Source: Chloroflexota bacterium (lineage in GTDB: Bacteria > Chloroflexota > Dehalococcoidia > UBA1151 > TMED-70). Taken from it: a DNA stretch of 64,000 bases. Below, piece by piece: positions 9,188 through 18,078 of this stretch. The stretch spans positions 152,981 through 216,980 of the forward strand of contig PBHA01000004.1 in the NCBI GenBank assembly GCA_002719425.1, in the 5' to 3' direction. The first letter of the stretch is position 1, and every line of letters begins with the position of its first letter. A program made the translations under genes and the position numbers. Under the pieces are notes generated by a model that was not told the DNA's origin, did no database searches, and worked only from the letters and a program-made list of their open reading frames with translations.

Positions 9188-10856
9188 CAATACTTATTTT
9201 TTGAACTAGATTATTGATATACTGATTGTATATTTTATAGTCTGATTTATCATAATTTATTTCTATAATCTTTACATTGTTTTCTGAATTTTCATTTATA
9301 ATTTTCTTGATTTCTTTATCTGATTTTGGATTATAATATTCAATTGAAAGACTATTTGATATTCCAGAAATATTGATTTCTTTATGTGGCGTTATAAACC
9401 AATCGTTGTAATCTTCTCCTAAATCTTTAGATTGAGGGAGCAAACTAAATATCTGTCCTCCACTATTTTCGTTGACAAAAATAGTCAAAGATTTAGAATT
9501 TCTTTTTGCAGTCACAAGACCTCCTAAATCATGAAAAAAAGCTAAGTCTCCTATATCCAAGAAAACATTTTTTTTAGTCATAGAGCTAATTCCGCTAGCT
9601 ATTGAAATATTTCCATCAATTCCTGATAAGCCTCTGTTCCCATAAAATTTTATGTTTTTGCTTTTACTTAAGATCAAATCTAATATTCTAATGGGCAGAG
9701 AATTTCCACTTATAAAAATAGAATCTTCAGGGATACTGTCAAGAATAGTTTTTTTCGTACTTATTTCTTTTATTTTAGAAATGTTCCTATCAATAATTTT
9801 TCTAGCACTATCATTGAGTTTTATATATGTGTTTTTCCAATCATTATTAATTGCCTTAAAATCCTGTTTTTGCAATTGAGTTACTAAGGATAATATAGAA
9901 ATATTTAGGTGCTCATCTATTGAGGAAAAACCTGAAGATATATTCCCAGAATTTTCGATAAAAATATGATTTGAAACTTTTTCTAGATTTTTTGATATAA
10001 ATTTTGAAACAGGAAGATTTCCAATATGTATAATCGTTTCAGGTAATAAAAAGTCTTCTTTTCTAAAAATCAAATCTCCAGAGTCAACTATTGGAGTAGT
10101 ATAATTTTTTTCGTCTCTCAAGTTAGATAACGGGTCGGCTATTATAGGCCAATTTAATATCTCTGATAAGTTCAGAATATCTTTATTGTCATAATTGTGC
10201 GAACCAACAATTATTAGTCCTTTCTTATCACTAAGAATAGGTATTATATTTTTTGTTCTTTCATCTGAAATATTAATTTTTGTAGAGCTTAAAGTTTTAT
10301 AAGTAATTTTTGGATTAATTTCTGGGGTACTTAAATCTGTAAAAGGTTCTTCAAATTGCCAATTAATATGCACTGGCCCTTTAGTTGGAAAATTTGAATA
10401 ATATATGGCCTTATAAGCCACATTAGAAATAAAATTATCATCATTTATGACTGGAATATCGTAAAACCACTTAATATTATTGGAATATATATTTGTTTGA
10501 TTAAGAGTTTGATTAGATCCAGTTTCTCTATATATCATTGGTCTATCAGCTGTAATTACAATTATTGGTACTTGTGAAAAATAAGCTTCAGCTATCGCTG
10601 GGCTATAGTTTAGAGTTGATGTTCCTGAAGTACAAATTAATATAGTAGGTTTTTTTGAAATCTTTGATTTCCCTAAAGCAAAAAATCCAGCAGATCTTTC
10701 ATCAAGTACTAAATTTAGATTAAACAATTCTTTATTTTTTAATAAGTTATTTACTAAAGGAGTAGATCTTGATCCTGGACTTATTACAATGTCATTAATT
10801 GAAAAACTCAATAATTGTTCTAGAAAAATTTTGATTTGTTTGTCATGAGGTGGCAT
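9180..10856 (-). CDS. menD: SEPHCHC synthase MenD
   Basis: A thiamine-diphosphate enzyme that joins 2-oxoglutarate to isochorismate, the first committed step of menaquinone synthesis. The N-terminal pyrimidine-binding domain shows DIVISPGSRSTPLV and the DERSAGFFALG loop with the activating Glu. The C-terminal domain has GDLAFFHDLGGL and VNENSGGQIFSLLP, the diphosphate and Mg site in the MenD style. Its 558 residues equal the family length. ATG shares one base with the menF stop (TAATG). Confidence 0.97.
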   Translation of the reverse strand: MPPHDKQIKIFLEQLLSFSINDIVISPGSRSTPLVNNLLKNKELFNLNLVLDERSAGFFALGKSKISKKPTILICTSGTSTLNYSPAIAEAYFSQVPIIVITADRPMIYRETGSNQTLNQTNIYSNNIKWFYDIPVINDDNFISNVAYKAIYYSNFPTKGPVHINWQFEEPFTDLSTPEINPKITYKTLSSTKINISDERTKNIIPILSDKKGLIIVGSHNYDNKDILNLSEILNWPIIADPLSNLRDEKNYTTPIVDSGDLIFRKEDFLLPETIIHIGNLPVSKFISKNLEKVSNHIFIENSGNISSGFSSIDEHLNISILSLVTQLQKQDFKAINNDWKNTYIKLNDSARKIIDRNISKIKEISTKKTILDSIPEDSIFISGNSLPIRILDLILSKSKNIKFYGNRGLSGIDGNISIASGISSMTKKNVFLDIGDLAFFHDLGGLVTAKRNSKSLTIFVNENSGGQIFSLLPQSKDLGEDYNDWFITPHKEINISGISNSLSIEYYNPKSDKEIKKIINENSENNVKIIEINYDKSDYKIYNQYINNLVQKISIDE

Positions 10857-12046
10857 TAATTTACCTTTATTGATCTATTTATTGCTTCAAATTTTGATTT
10901 AAGTTCATTTATTTCGTAATTTGTTTTAGAATTTTCAATAATACCATTACCAGCAAAAGTAGTAATGTTTTTATCCTTACTAGAAAATTTTGCGCATCTT
11001 AATGCAGCAAAAAAATAGGATGAGTTCTTTTCTACATAACCTATAGATCCAGTATATAAACCTCGATGAAAATTTTCGTTACTCTTAATCCATTGCTTGG
11101 CATCGTTTATAGGGAATCCTGCAAGAGCAGGAGATGGATGAAGAAGATTTATAAATTCAAAAAAATTATTTTCCTCTACATTTGTTTCAAGCTCTAAAAG
11201 TAAGTGATTTACATTACTCAAAGATTTTATCTTCAATTTAGATTTTTTTGCCTTTATATTAGAAATTTTCAATAGTTGATTTTCTAAGAATTCCACAACT
11301 ATGTTATGCTCTTTCTGAAGAATTGAGTTGTTGAACATATTTCTAATCTGATCTTCTTCTTGACCTTCATTTGGAATAGAACCTGCTAAAGCATCAGTAG
11401 TTAGAATTCCTTTATTGTAATTAAATACTTTCTCTGGGGTTGAACCAAAAAAATAATCATCTGAATTTTTGAACAGGAATGTTACACAATCTGGATATTC
11501 ATAAGCCATATTGAACAAAGTTTGTTTAATATCAATGTCCATATTTTCATAAGTGATAGATTCTCCTACTACAATTTTTTGAATATTAGATTTTGAAATA
11601 TCTAGTTTAGCTTTTTCAACAAGATCTATCCAAGGATAGTGATTATTGTCATTATTTATAGGAATAGTTCTTGTTAATTTTTTTTCCTTTGAATTTTCTA
11701 AGATTTGTTTTTTTAATTGGTGATTATTTCCATATTCTGAAATGGTATTATTTTCAAAAATAAAAACATATGAAGGAAAATAGAATTCTCCTAATGGGAA
11801 ATTCCTCCAAGTATTTTCTTTTGAGTCATCTGTCATGTCAAATGATAGACTCCCAAATCCAATATTTTGATTTTCTAAGGCTAAAAGAACTTCTGATTTG
11901 AAACTCTGATAATTTTTATAATCTCTTAATTGAATTATTTTGGATTCACCATAAGATGCAACAATTTTTTTTTCAGAAGGTGAAATAAGCAATCGATCAG
12001 GGTCGTTATCGAGTATTGCTGATAATAGTTGAAAAAAATTTACCAT
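10856..12046 (-). CDS. menF: isochorismate synthase MenF
   Basis: Converts chorismate to isochorismate and so draws on the aro genes nearby. The chorismate-binding fold shows KIVVGES, FFGSTPEKVFN, the DALAGSIPNEG loop, LHPSPALAGFP, and near the C-terminus GLYTGSIGY and TFAGNGIIENSKTNYE. The catalytic lysine lies in QKIVVGE, as in isochorismate-forming members rather than anthranilate synthases. It is the first men gene in the block. mutL begins the block upstream with a 42-base gap, so a separate promoter is possible. Confidence 0.93.
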   Translation of the reverse strand: MVNFFQLLSAILDNDPDRLLISPSEKKIVASYGESKIIQLRDYKNYQSFKSEVLLALENQNIGFGSLSFDMTDDSKENTWRNFPLGEFYFPSYVFIFENNTISEYGNNHQLKKQILENSKEKKLTRTIPINNDNNHYPWIDLVEKAKLDISKSNIQKIVVGESITYENMDIDIKQTLFNMAYEYPDCVTFLFKNSDDYFFGSTPEKVFNYNKGILTTDALAGSIPNEGQEEDQIRNMFNNSILQKEHNIVVEFLENQLLKISNIKAKKSKLKIKSLSNVNHLLLELETNVEENNFFEFINLLHPSPALAGFPINDAKQWIKSNENFHRGLYTGSIGYVEKNSSYFFAALRCAKFSSKDKNITTFAGNGIIENSKTNYEINELKSKFEAINRSIKVN

Positions 12047-12088
12047 GATTTTTGAATCAAATAATTTATTAGATTCAATTCTATTATA

Positions 12089-13762
12089 CTATCTTCCAAA
12101 CTGATTTGAAATGTTTTGAAAATCTATTTTTACAATAGCGGGTCTACCATGAGGATCCCAAGGAATTTCTGATTTTTCTAGTTCATCTATCAATTTTATG
12201 CATTCTTCTTTTGAAAGTTTATCCCCTGACCTTACAGCACTGTGACAAGCCAGTCTTTTAGAAATTATGTCTTTTGGAGTATCAGAATTTCTTTTTTCTA
12301 TATCTTTAGAAATTATTTCCAAAATATTACTAATATTGTTAGGTTTTGTTTTATAGAGACCTGTAAATGGTATATTTCTTACGATTATTTGACCTGTTGC
12401 AGATTCCTCTAAATCCCATCCAAGAGACTTAAATTCTTCTAAATTATCTATGATTTTGGAATTCATAATAATTCCTAAATCAACAAACTGCTTTATGTTA
12501 AGAATTTGGAATTCATTTGAATTTTTATAGTTGAAATATTTTTCATAGAGTATCCTTTCATGAGCAGCGTGCTGATCTATTAAATATATTCCATCAGGCC
12601 CTTCACATACTAAAAAAGTATTTTTGACTTGCCCAATAAATCTTAGAATTGGTACAACTTCTTTGAGAGAATAATTATTCTTATCAAATAATTTTTCTTG
12701 TGAGAAAGAATTATTTTCAAAATATTCAACACCTCTATTTTGATTTAAGTTAATGTCTACAGTGTTTGCAGGAACCTCTTTGTTAAGAGTTTTAGATATC
12801 GAGTTATAAATAAATGATAAGATTTGATTTTCATCATCAAATTTTACTTCATTCTTTTGAGGATGTACGTTGACATCTACTCTATTATAAGGAATGGATA
12901 TGTTGATTGAAATAATTGGGAATTTCTTATTAGAACTAAAAGGTCTATATGCATTTTCAATCGTATGAAATATTTTATTATTCTTAATGATTCTATTATT
13001 AATAAATATATTCATTCTTGATCTATTCCCAAAATTCTTTTGAGGAATAGATATAAACCCTTCAATTTTCAGATCATCAATGCTGTTTTTAATTTCTAAA
13101 AGATCATTTTTATTCAAATTGTAAACATCTGAAATTATAGGATACAGATCTTTATCACCATTAGTTTTTATCTTCAGCTTTCCGTCTACGTATAACTCAA
13201 AAGCAATGTGTGTAAATGATTGTGAAGCAGCAAGTATTAAGTGTTGTATTTTAGAAGCTTCAAGTTTATTTGATGCCAAAAATTTCATTCGAGCAGGAGT
13301 GTTTTCAAATATTTTTTCAATTATTATTTTGGTTCCGTAGTTTGATCCAATATTAGATTTTTTTATTGTTTTACCAAAGGATTTTTCTATTTCTATTGCA
13401 TGATCATTATCCTTGATTCTTGAAGTACATCTAACATAAGCAACAGAAGCTATTGATGATAAAGCTTCTCCCCTAAACCCAAGTGTTTTAATTGAATATA
13501 TTTCCTCCTTAGTTTTTAATTTAGAAGTGGCATGTCTTTCGAATGCCATATCAATATCTTGAGGATTTATTCCATCACCATCATCAGTTATAGAAATAAG
13601 TTTCTTACCACCATCAATTATTTCAATTATAATTTTTTTGGAGTTTGCATCAACGGAATTTTCAACTAGTTCCTTGATTATTGACACAGGATTTTCTACT
13701 ACTTCTCCTGCTGCTATTAACATAGAAATATTTTTTGGTAGTTTATTTATTTGATTAATCAT
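12089..13762 (-). CDS. mutL: DNA mismatch repair protein MutL (endonuclease type)
   Basis: A GHKL ATPase that couples mismatch recognition to strand nicking. N-terminal motifs are ELVENSVDAN, TDDGDGI and TLGFRGEALSSIASV. The C-terminal domain keeps the nicking motif DQHAAHERILYE (about residues 395-406), meaning this is the endonuclease type used by bacteria without Dam/MutH. ACHSAVR (about 502) is intact, but the usual CPHGRP appears as DPHGRP (about 537), which replaces a metal-site cysteine with Asp. mutS is not in the window. It follows the MFS gene by 5 bases. Confidence 0.96.
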   Translation of the reverse strand: MINQINKLPKNISMLIAAGEVVENPVSIIKELVENSVDANSKKIIIEIIDGGKKLISITDDGDGINPQDIDMAFERHATSKLKTKEEIYSIKTLGFRGEALSSIASVAYVRCTSRIKDNDHAIEIEKSFGKTIKKSNIGSNYGTKIIIEKIFENTPARMKFLASNKLEASKIQHLILAASQSFTHIAFELYVDGKLKIKTNGDKDLYPIISDVYNLNKNDLLEIKNSIDDLKIEGFISIPQKNFGNRSRMNIFINNRIIKNNKIFHTIENAYRPFSSNKKFPIISINISIPYNRVDVNVHPQKNEVKFDDENQILSFIYNSISKTLNKEVPANTVDINLNQNRGVEYFENNSFSQEKLFDKNNYSLKEVVPILRFIGQVKNTFLVCEGPDGIYLIDQHAAHERILYEKYFNYKNSNEFQILNIKQFVDLGIIMNSKIIDNLEEFKSLGWDLEESATGQIIVRNIPFTGLYKTKPNNISNILEIISKDIEKRNSDTPKDIISKRLACHSAVRSGDKLSKEECIKLIDELEKSEIPWDPHGRPAIVKIDFQNISNQFGR

Positions 13763-13767
13763 TTAAG

Positions 13768-14979
13768 TTATAGTTTTGATAAGCTTTTTGCCCAATAAAT
13801 ACTTGTTACAGCAAATAATAATGTAATAATCGCAGTTACGAAAGTAGTTATTTCTGGACCAAAGTAACCAAAAGCCCATCCCATTGGTAGCATGCTGATT
13901 GGCATTAATCCCCAAGTCATCATAAGTAAACTTATTACCCTTGCCCTATATTCCTCACCTGCATGTTCCATCATCAAAGCCTGACCCAGGCTCCATCTAC
14001 CAGTTTCAGAGAAACCAACTATAATCATAGCGACTACACCAACTATAAAAAATGTTAGCGTTGATGCCATCAACAAACCTATTCCAGTTACAATACCAAT
14101 AAAGATTAATATGAATCCCCTTTTTGATTGAGATCCTAATGAAGCGATCAAAAGTGATGATAGTATTCCTCCTATACCGCCTGCAGCCATCAAGTTTCCA
14201 ACTTCTCCTGGAGACGAAAAATAAACATCTTTAGCAAAAACAGGTATTAGCATTCTAAATGGCCCTGTGCATAATGCTAATACAACAGCATGAATCCAAA
14301 TAAGTCTTATGACTTTGTTTGTCTTCAAATAGGTGAAACCATTTATAATTTCTTGAAAAGTAGATGTGTTTTTACTAACTAATTTTGGAGGAAAACTTGG
14401 AACAAATCCTACCATAAAAACACCTATTATCATCGTGAATGAAACTATCAAATATGAATTTAATGGTCCAAAAAATTCATAAGTATAACCTCCAATAGCT
14501 GGAGCTATCATAGTTGTGATACCCATTATCATTGCATTTAATCCAATCGCATTAGTGACTAAATCTTTACCTACTAATTCAGGGATTAATGATTGTCTTG
14601 CTGGAACCTGTATAGCAAACATAGCACCTTGACTAATCGAAACAAGTAATAAATGACTCCAGTGTAATAGATCAAAGTATATTAGTAATCCAATTAATAC
14701 ACTTGCAAGCATATTCATTCCTTGTGCAAACTGAATTAGTCTTTTTTTATCTACTTTTTCACCAAGAACTCCTCCGAACATTGAAAAAAGAAGTAAGGAG
14801 GGTGCAAATCCTGCTGATACTGCTCCAGTCAGAAATGCATTATTCGTAATATCGTAAACTAATATCCCTCTGACGGTCATTTGTATTTGAAATCCAGCCA
14901 TTGAAAAAAGTAAGCTTAACCACATAAAAAGAAAATTTCTATTGTTAAGACTTCTAAAAATATTTGTAGAGTTTTTCAA
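13768..14979 (-). CDS. MFS transporter (enterobactin-exporter-like family)
   Basis: A 403-residue membrane protein with about twelve hydrophobic segments, resembling the MFS_3 / EntS-like exporters. The loop between helices 2 and 3 reads GGVLGEKVDKKRLIQ, the MFS motif A region, and ARQSLIPELV fits the equivalent repeat region of this family. The substrate is unknown. The start is TTG, 4 bases beyond the stop of the upstream unknown gene; the next ATG would cut into helix 1. Long N-terminal hydrophobic run NFLFMWLSLLFSMAG supports the chosen start. Confidence 0.85.
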   Translation of the reverse strand: MKNSTNIFRSLNNRNFLFMWLSLLFSMAGFQIQMTVRGILVYDITNNAFLTGAVSAGFAPSLLLFSMFGGVLGEKVDKKRLIQFAQGMNMLASVLIGLLIYFDLLHWSHLLLVSISQGAMFAIQVPARQSLIPELVGKDLVTNAIGLNAMIMGITTMIAPAIGGYTYEFFGPLNSYLIVSFTMIIGVFMVGFVPSFPPKLVSKNTSTFQEIINGFTYLKTNKVIRLIWIHAVVLALCTGPFRMLIPVFAKDVYFSSPGEVGNLMAAGGIGGILSSLLIASLGSQSKRGFILIFIGIVTGIGLLMASTLTFFIVGVVAMIIVGFSETGRWSLGQALMMEHAGEEYRARVISLLMMTWGLMPISMLPMGWAFGYFGPEITTFVTAIITLLFAVTSIYWAKSLSKL

Positions 14980-14983
14980 ATTA

Positions 14984-15718
14984 TCAATTTTCTAATTTAT
15001 TTATCAAGTCTTCCAGTTCTTTTACCTTAATATAATCCTCATTCATTAGTCCATATGCCCTACTGATATAAGCTGATATTATTTCTTCTGAATTTTTAGA
15101 TTCTAGTTCTACGTAATCTAAAAGCCTTTTGATTTTTCTATTTTCAGGAATGATGGTACTTATAATTTGTAAATCTTTTTTTATATTACTAATGTCATCA
15201 AACTCATTATTATCCTTAGAAAATTTTATTTTTCCAAATATTTTAGTAACTTCTGTAAGAAGTTCTGATTCATCCATTTTTGAATATTTTGAATTTTCTA
15301 ATTCAATTTCTGATGCAGGGATTTCGTCAATCAATTCTTTTATTTGATTAAATTCATTATCTTCACACAGCTTTGAGTATTCATTTGCTAGAGCATTCAA
15401 TTTGGACATTGCAGAAGTAGTGTCATTAGAATTTATACTTCCTCCATAAATTAAGTCATCTGCCCTTGATTGGGTTATTCTAGTTAATGAATCTAAATTA
15501 CCATTAAATTTTTCTGGAACAGGAGGAAATACCATTTTAGTCATCTCCTCGTCTGGAATTTGGTCTTTGAACATTTCAGGAATGTATTTAGACAATTCTC
15601 CCTTAATAGGAAAATTAATAACATAAGAGGCAAATATATCTTCGAATTCTTCAAAATATATGATGGCGTGACCCCTTGGATTATCTTCTGAACCAAATTT
15701 AAATTCTAAGTTTGCCAT
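14984..15718 (-). CDS. protein of unknown function (244 aa)
   Basis: I do not recognise a family. The protein is acidic, without a signal peptide or membrane segment, and has no cysteine cluster. An N-terminal beta-rich half (residues 1-100, with FKFGSEDNPRGHAIIYFEEF and the Pro-rich MVFPPVPEKF) is followed by a helical C-terminal half rich in Glu and Lys that could form a coiled coil. It is the first gene of the long minus-strand block and is transcribed away from pyrD across a 57-base gap. An AAGGA Shine-Dalgarno lies about 10 bases before the ATG. Confidence 0.8.
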   Translation of the reverse strand: MANLEFKFGSEDNPRGHAIIYFEEFEDIFASYVINFPIKGELSKYIPEMFKDQIPDEEMTKMVFPPVPEKFNGNLDSLTRITQSRADDLIYGGSINSNDTTSAMSKLNALANEYSKLCEDNEFNQIKELIDEIPASEIELENSKYSKMDESELLTEVTKIFGKIKFSKDNNEFDDISNIKKDLQIISTIIPENRKIKRLLDYVELESKNSEEIISAYISRAYGLMNEDYIKVKELEDLINKLEN

Positions 15719-15775
15719 ACGCTGTTTTTCCTTGTTTTAAAAGTTATTAGCTCTAAAATATTTATAGGAGTAAAA

Positions 15776-16798
15776 ATGCTTTACAAATCACTAATACTAC
15801 CAATTTTACAACTTATCAACCCAGAGGTCTCTCATTTTATAGCTGAAAAATTTTTTCAATTACCTTTTAATAAAATGATAAATCCTGTTTCTTATAGATC
15901 AAAAATTGACGGTTTACAAACAAATGTATTGGGTATTAAGTTGGATTCACCCATTGGTCTTGCTGCTGGATATGATAAAAATTGTAAGATCCTAGATCAA
16001 TTACTAGAGCTTCAATTTGGTTTTGTAACCGGTGGAACAATAACTTTGCAAGAAAGATTTGGTAATCCTAGGCCAAGAATCCATCATGTTGCTGAGGAAA
16101 ATTCAATAATAAATTCTCTTGGATTTCCTAGTCAAGGTTTGGAAAAAATTAATAAAAATTTATTGATAGATCATCAAAAAGGAATATTTTTATCAGTATC
16201 TGGAATAAACGAAGATGAAATAATTTCTTGCATTACAACATTAGAAAATAAAACTAATGTTTTTGAGGGCAATATTTCTAGTCCTAATACTTCTGGATTA
16301 AGACTATTTCACAACCCTTCAGAATTATCAAAACTGATTGAAAAAATAAAATCATTGTCAAATAATAAGATTCTAGTAAAACTTCCTCCCTGGTTAGAGT
16401 CTAACAAAAATGAATATCTTGATTTAGGTAAAATTGCAATCATATCAGGAGCAGATGGCTTAGTTATAGCTAACAGCTTACCTGTTAATTCAGAGAAATT
16501 AGCTGTTGGTAAAGGAGGTAAATCTGGCAGAATTTTGACCCAAAATACCCCTAGAATGATAGCGGAGATAAGATCTTTTGTTGGACCTGATCCAGTAATA
16601 GTGGCATGTGGGGGGATTTTTGATTCTAAAGATGTATGGAATTCTTTGGCTATGGGTGCAGATTTATGCCAGGGATATACAGGATTTATATACGAAGGAT
16701 TATTTTATGCTTATAACATAAACAAAGGATTATTAAGATTAATGGAAGAAAATAATCTTGATTCAGTTGATCAAATCAAAGGAAAATCTTTGCTATAA
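15776..16798 (+). CDS. pyrD: quinone-dependent dihydroorotate dehydrogenase (class 2)
   Basis: Oxidises dihydroorotate to orotate in pyrimidine synthesis and passes electrons to the quinone pool, here presumably menaquinone made by the adjacent men cluster. The FMN barrel shows GLAAGYDKN, NSLGFPSQG, NISSPNTSGL (with Ser as the class 2 base), VKLPPWL, and GKSGRILTQNTPRMI followed by VACGGI. The N-terminal hydrophobic helix typical of membrane-associated class 2 enzymes is present (residues 1-30). A strong AGGAG precedes the ATG. It shares its last 6 bases with the converging ribokinase gene. Confidence 0.95.
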   Translation: MLYKSLILPILQLINPEVSHFIAEKFFQLPFNKMINPVSYRSKIDGLQTNVLGIKLDSPIGLAAGYDKNCKILDQLLELQFGFVTGGTITLQERFGNPRPRIHHVAEENSIINSLGFPSQGLEKINKNLLIDHQKGIFLSVSGINEDEIISCITTLENKTNVFEGNISSPNTSGLRLFHNPSELSKLIEKIKSLSNNKILVKLPPWLESNKNEYLDLGKIAIISGADGLVIANSLPVNSEKLAVGKGGKSGRILTQNTPRMIAEIRSFVGPDPVIVACGGIFDSKDVWNSLAMGADLCQGYTGFIYEGLFYAYNINKGLLRLMEENNLDSVDQIKGKSLL

Positions 16799-17731
16799 AG
16801 CACTAATGATTTCTTCATACTCTGGCATAGATTCTTGAGCACCATACCTTGTGACACTTATTGCAGAACCAACAATTGCATATTTAATTGATTTGTCTAC
16901 AGATGTTCCAGATGCAATTGATGCACCCAAAATTCCCGTAAAAGCATCTCCCGCGGCAACACTTGCTCTTACTTTATCTATTTTATGTGGTTCGTAGAAA
17001 ATTTCTTTATCATTACTTTTATATAAAGCTCCATTTTCACCAAGCGTTATAATACAGCTTTTGATGCCTTTAGAAACAAGCATAGATGCTGCGTTTTTAG
17101 CATCATTAAGATTTGAAATTTTTATACCAGTCATATACTCGGCTTCAGTTTCATTAGGAGTAATAATATCAGCCATTTTATAGTAATCCATCTTAAGATT
17201 TTTTCTGTAAGGTGCAGGATCTAAAATTACTGGTATTTCTTTTTCATTTGCTAATCTCATGCATTCTCGAGTTATTTCTTCATCAAGTTCATTTTGGGTG
17301 ATCAGTATTTTTGATTTATCAATATTATTTTGAAATGCTTCAACAAGACTTAAGTCTTTCTTTTCATTTGCTCCGTATACAGCATTAACGTGATTCTCTC
17401 CATCGTGTGTTGTAAATATAATAGCTATTCCTGAGTGTAATTTTGAATCGATTTTTATTTCATTAGTTAATATTCCCTCATTATCTAGGTAACTTATCAA
17501 CTCAGATCCATAATTATCATTTCCTGTAAATCCAAAAAAAATAACGGATTCCGCATTTGATACTCTAGCTGCAGCGACTGCTTGATTTCCACCCTTTCCT
17601 CCAGGAGCTGTGTAGTATTTATCTCCCACTACAGTTTCCCCTGGTTTAGCAGGTCTTTCTAGATTCATAATCAAATCCATATTTAGGGCTCCTAATACAC
17701 TTATAGAGCCTTTAGAGGTTTCTAGCTTCAT
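16793..17731 (-). CDS. PfkB-family sugar kinase, probable ribokinase
   Basis: Phosphorylates ribose or a related sugar or nucleoside with ATP. The N-terminal substrate motif GALNMDLIM and GGKGGNQAVAAAR are ribokinase-like, NETEAEYMTG lies in the middle, and the ATP/anion-hole motif VAAGDAFTGILGA carries the catalytic Asp near residue 257. Length (312) is normal. A relative with other sugar specificity cannot be excluded. It is transcribed divergently from the MoaD/ThiS-like gene. Confidence 0.88.
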   Translation of the reverse strand: MKLETSKGSISVLGALNMDLIMNLERPAKPGETVVGDKYYTAPGGKGGNQAVAAARVSNAESVIFFGFTGNDNYGSELISYLDNEGILTNEIKIDSKLHSGIAIIFTTHDGENHVNAVYGANEKKDLSLVEAFQNNIDKSKILITQNELDEEITRECMRLANEKEIPVILDPAPYRKNLKMDYYKMADIITPNETEAEYMTGIKISNLNDAKNAASMLVSKGIKSCIITLGENGALYKSNDKEIFYEPHKIDKVRASVAAGDAFTGILGASIASGTSVDKSIKYAIVGSAISVTRYGAQESMPEYEEIISAL

Positions 17732-17808
17732 AAACTAATGCTTTCCATGATTTTTTTCAGTTATAATATTATAAATATTCTCAATTACAAGTAATAAAAT
17801 TTTATATT

Positions 17809-18078
17809 ATGGCTAAAGTAAAAATACCAACTCCACTTAGATCTCTAACTGATAATAAGACGTCAGTCGAAATAGATGGTGAAAAAATTATCAATATATT
17901 AGAAAATCTCGATCAAAAATTTCCTGGTGTTATTGAAAAGATAATGGAAAATAATTCACTTAAACATTTCGTAAATATTTACATTAATGGAGAAGATATT
18001 AGATACTTGGATTCATTGAACACAGAAGTATCTGAAAGTGATGAAATAGCTATTGTACCTGCAGTAGCTGGAGGCTAA
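17809..18078 (+). CDS. MoaD/ThiS-family ubiquitin-like sulfur carrier
   Basis: A small (89 residue) beta-grasp protein ending in AVAGG; the terminal Gly-Gly is the site activated by an E1-like enzyme to carry sulfur as a thiocarboxylate. The VKIPTPLRSLTDNKTSVEI start resembles the archaeal/actinobacterial MoaD-like proteins used with cysteine synthase-type or molybdopterin pathways. No E1-like (MoeB/ThiF) or partner gene is nearby, so the pathway (molybdopterin, thiamine, cysteine or tRNA thiolation) is open. It is a single-gene unit that shares its stop region with aroB. Confidence 0.85.
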   Translation: MAKVKIPTPLRSLTDNKTSVEIDGEKIINILENLDQKFPGVIEKIMENNSLKHFVNIYINGEDIRYLDSLNTEVSESDEIAIVPAVAGG

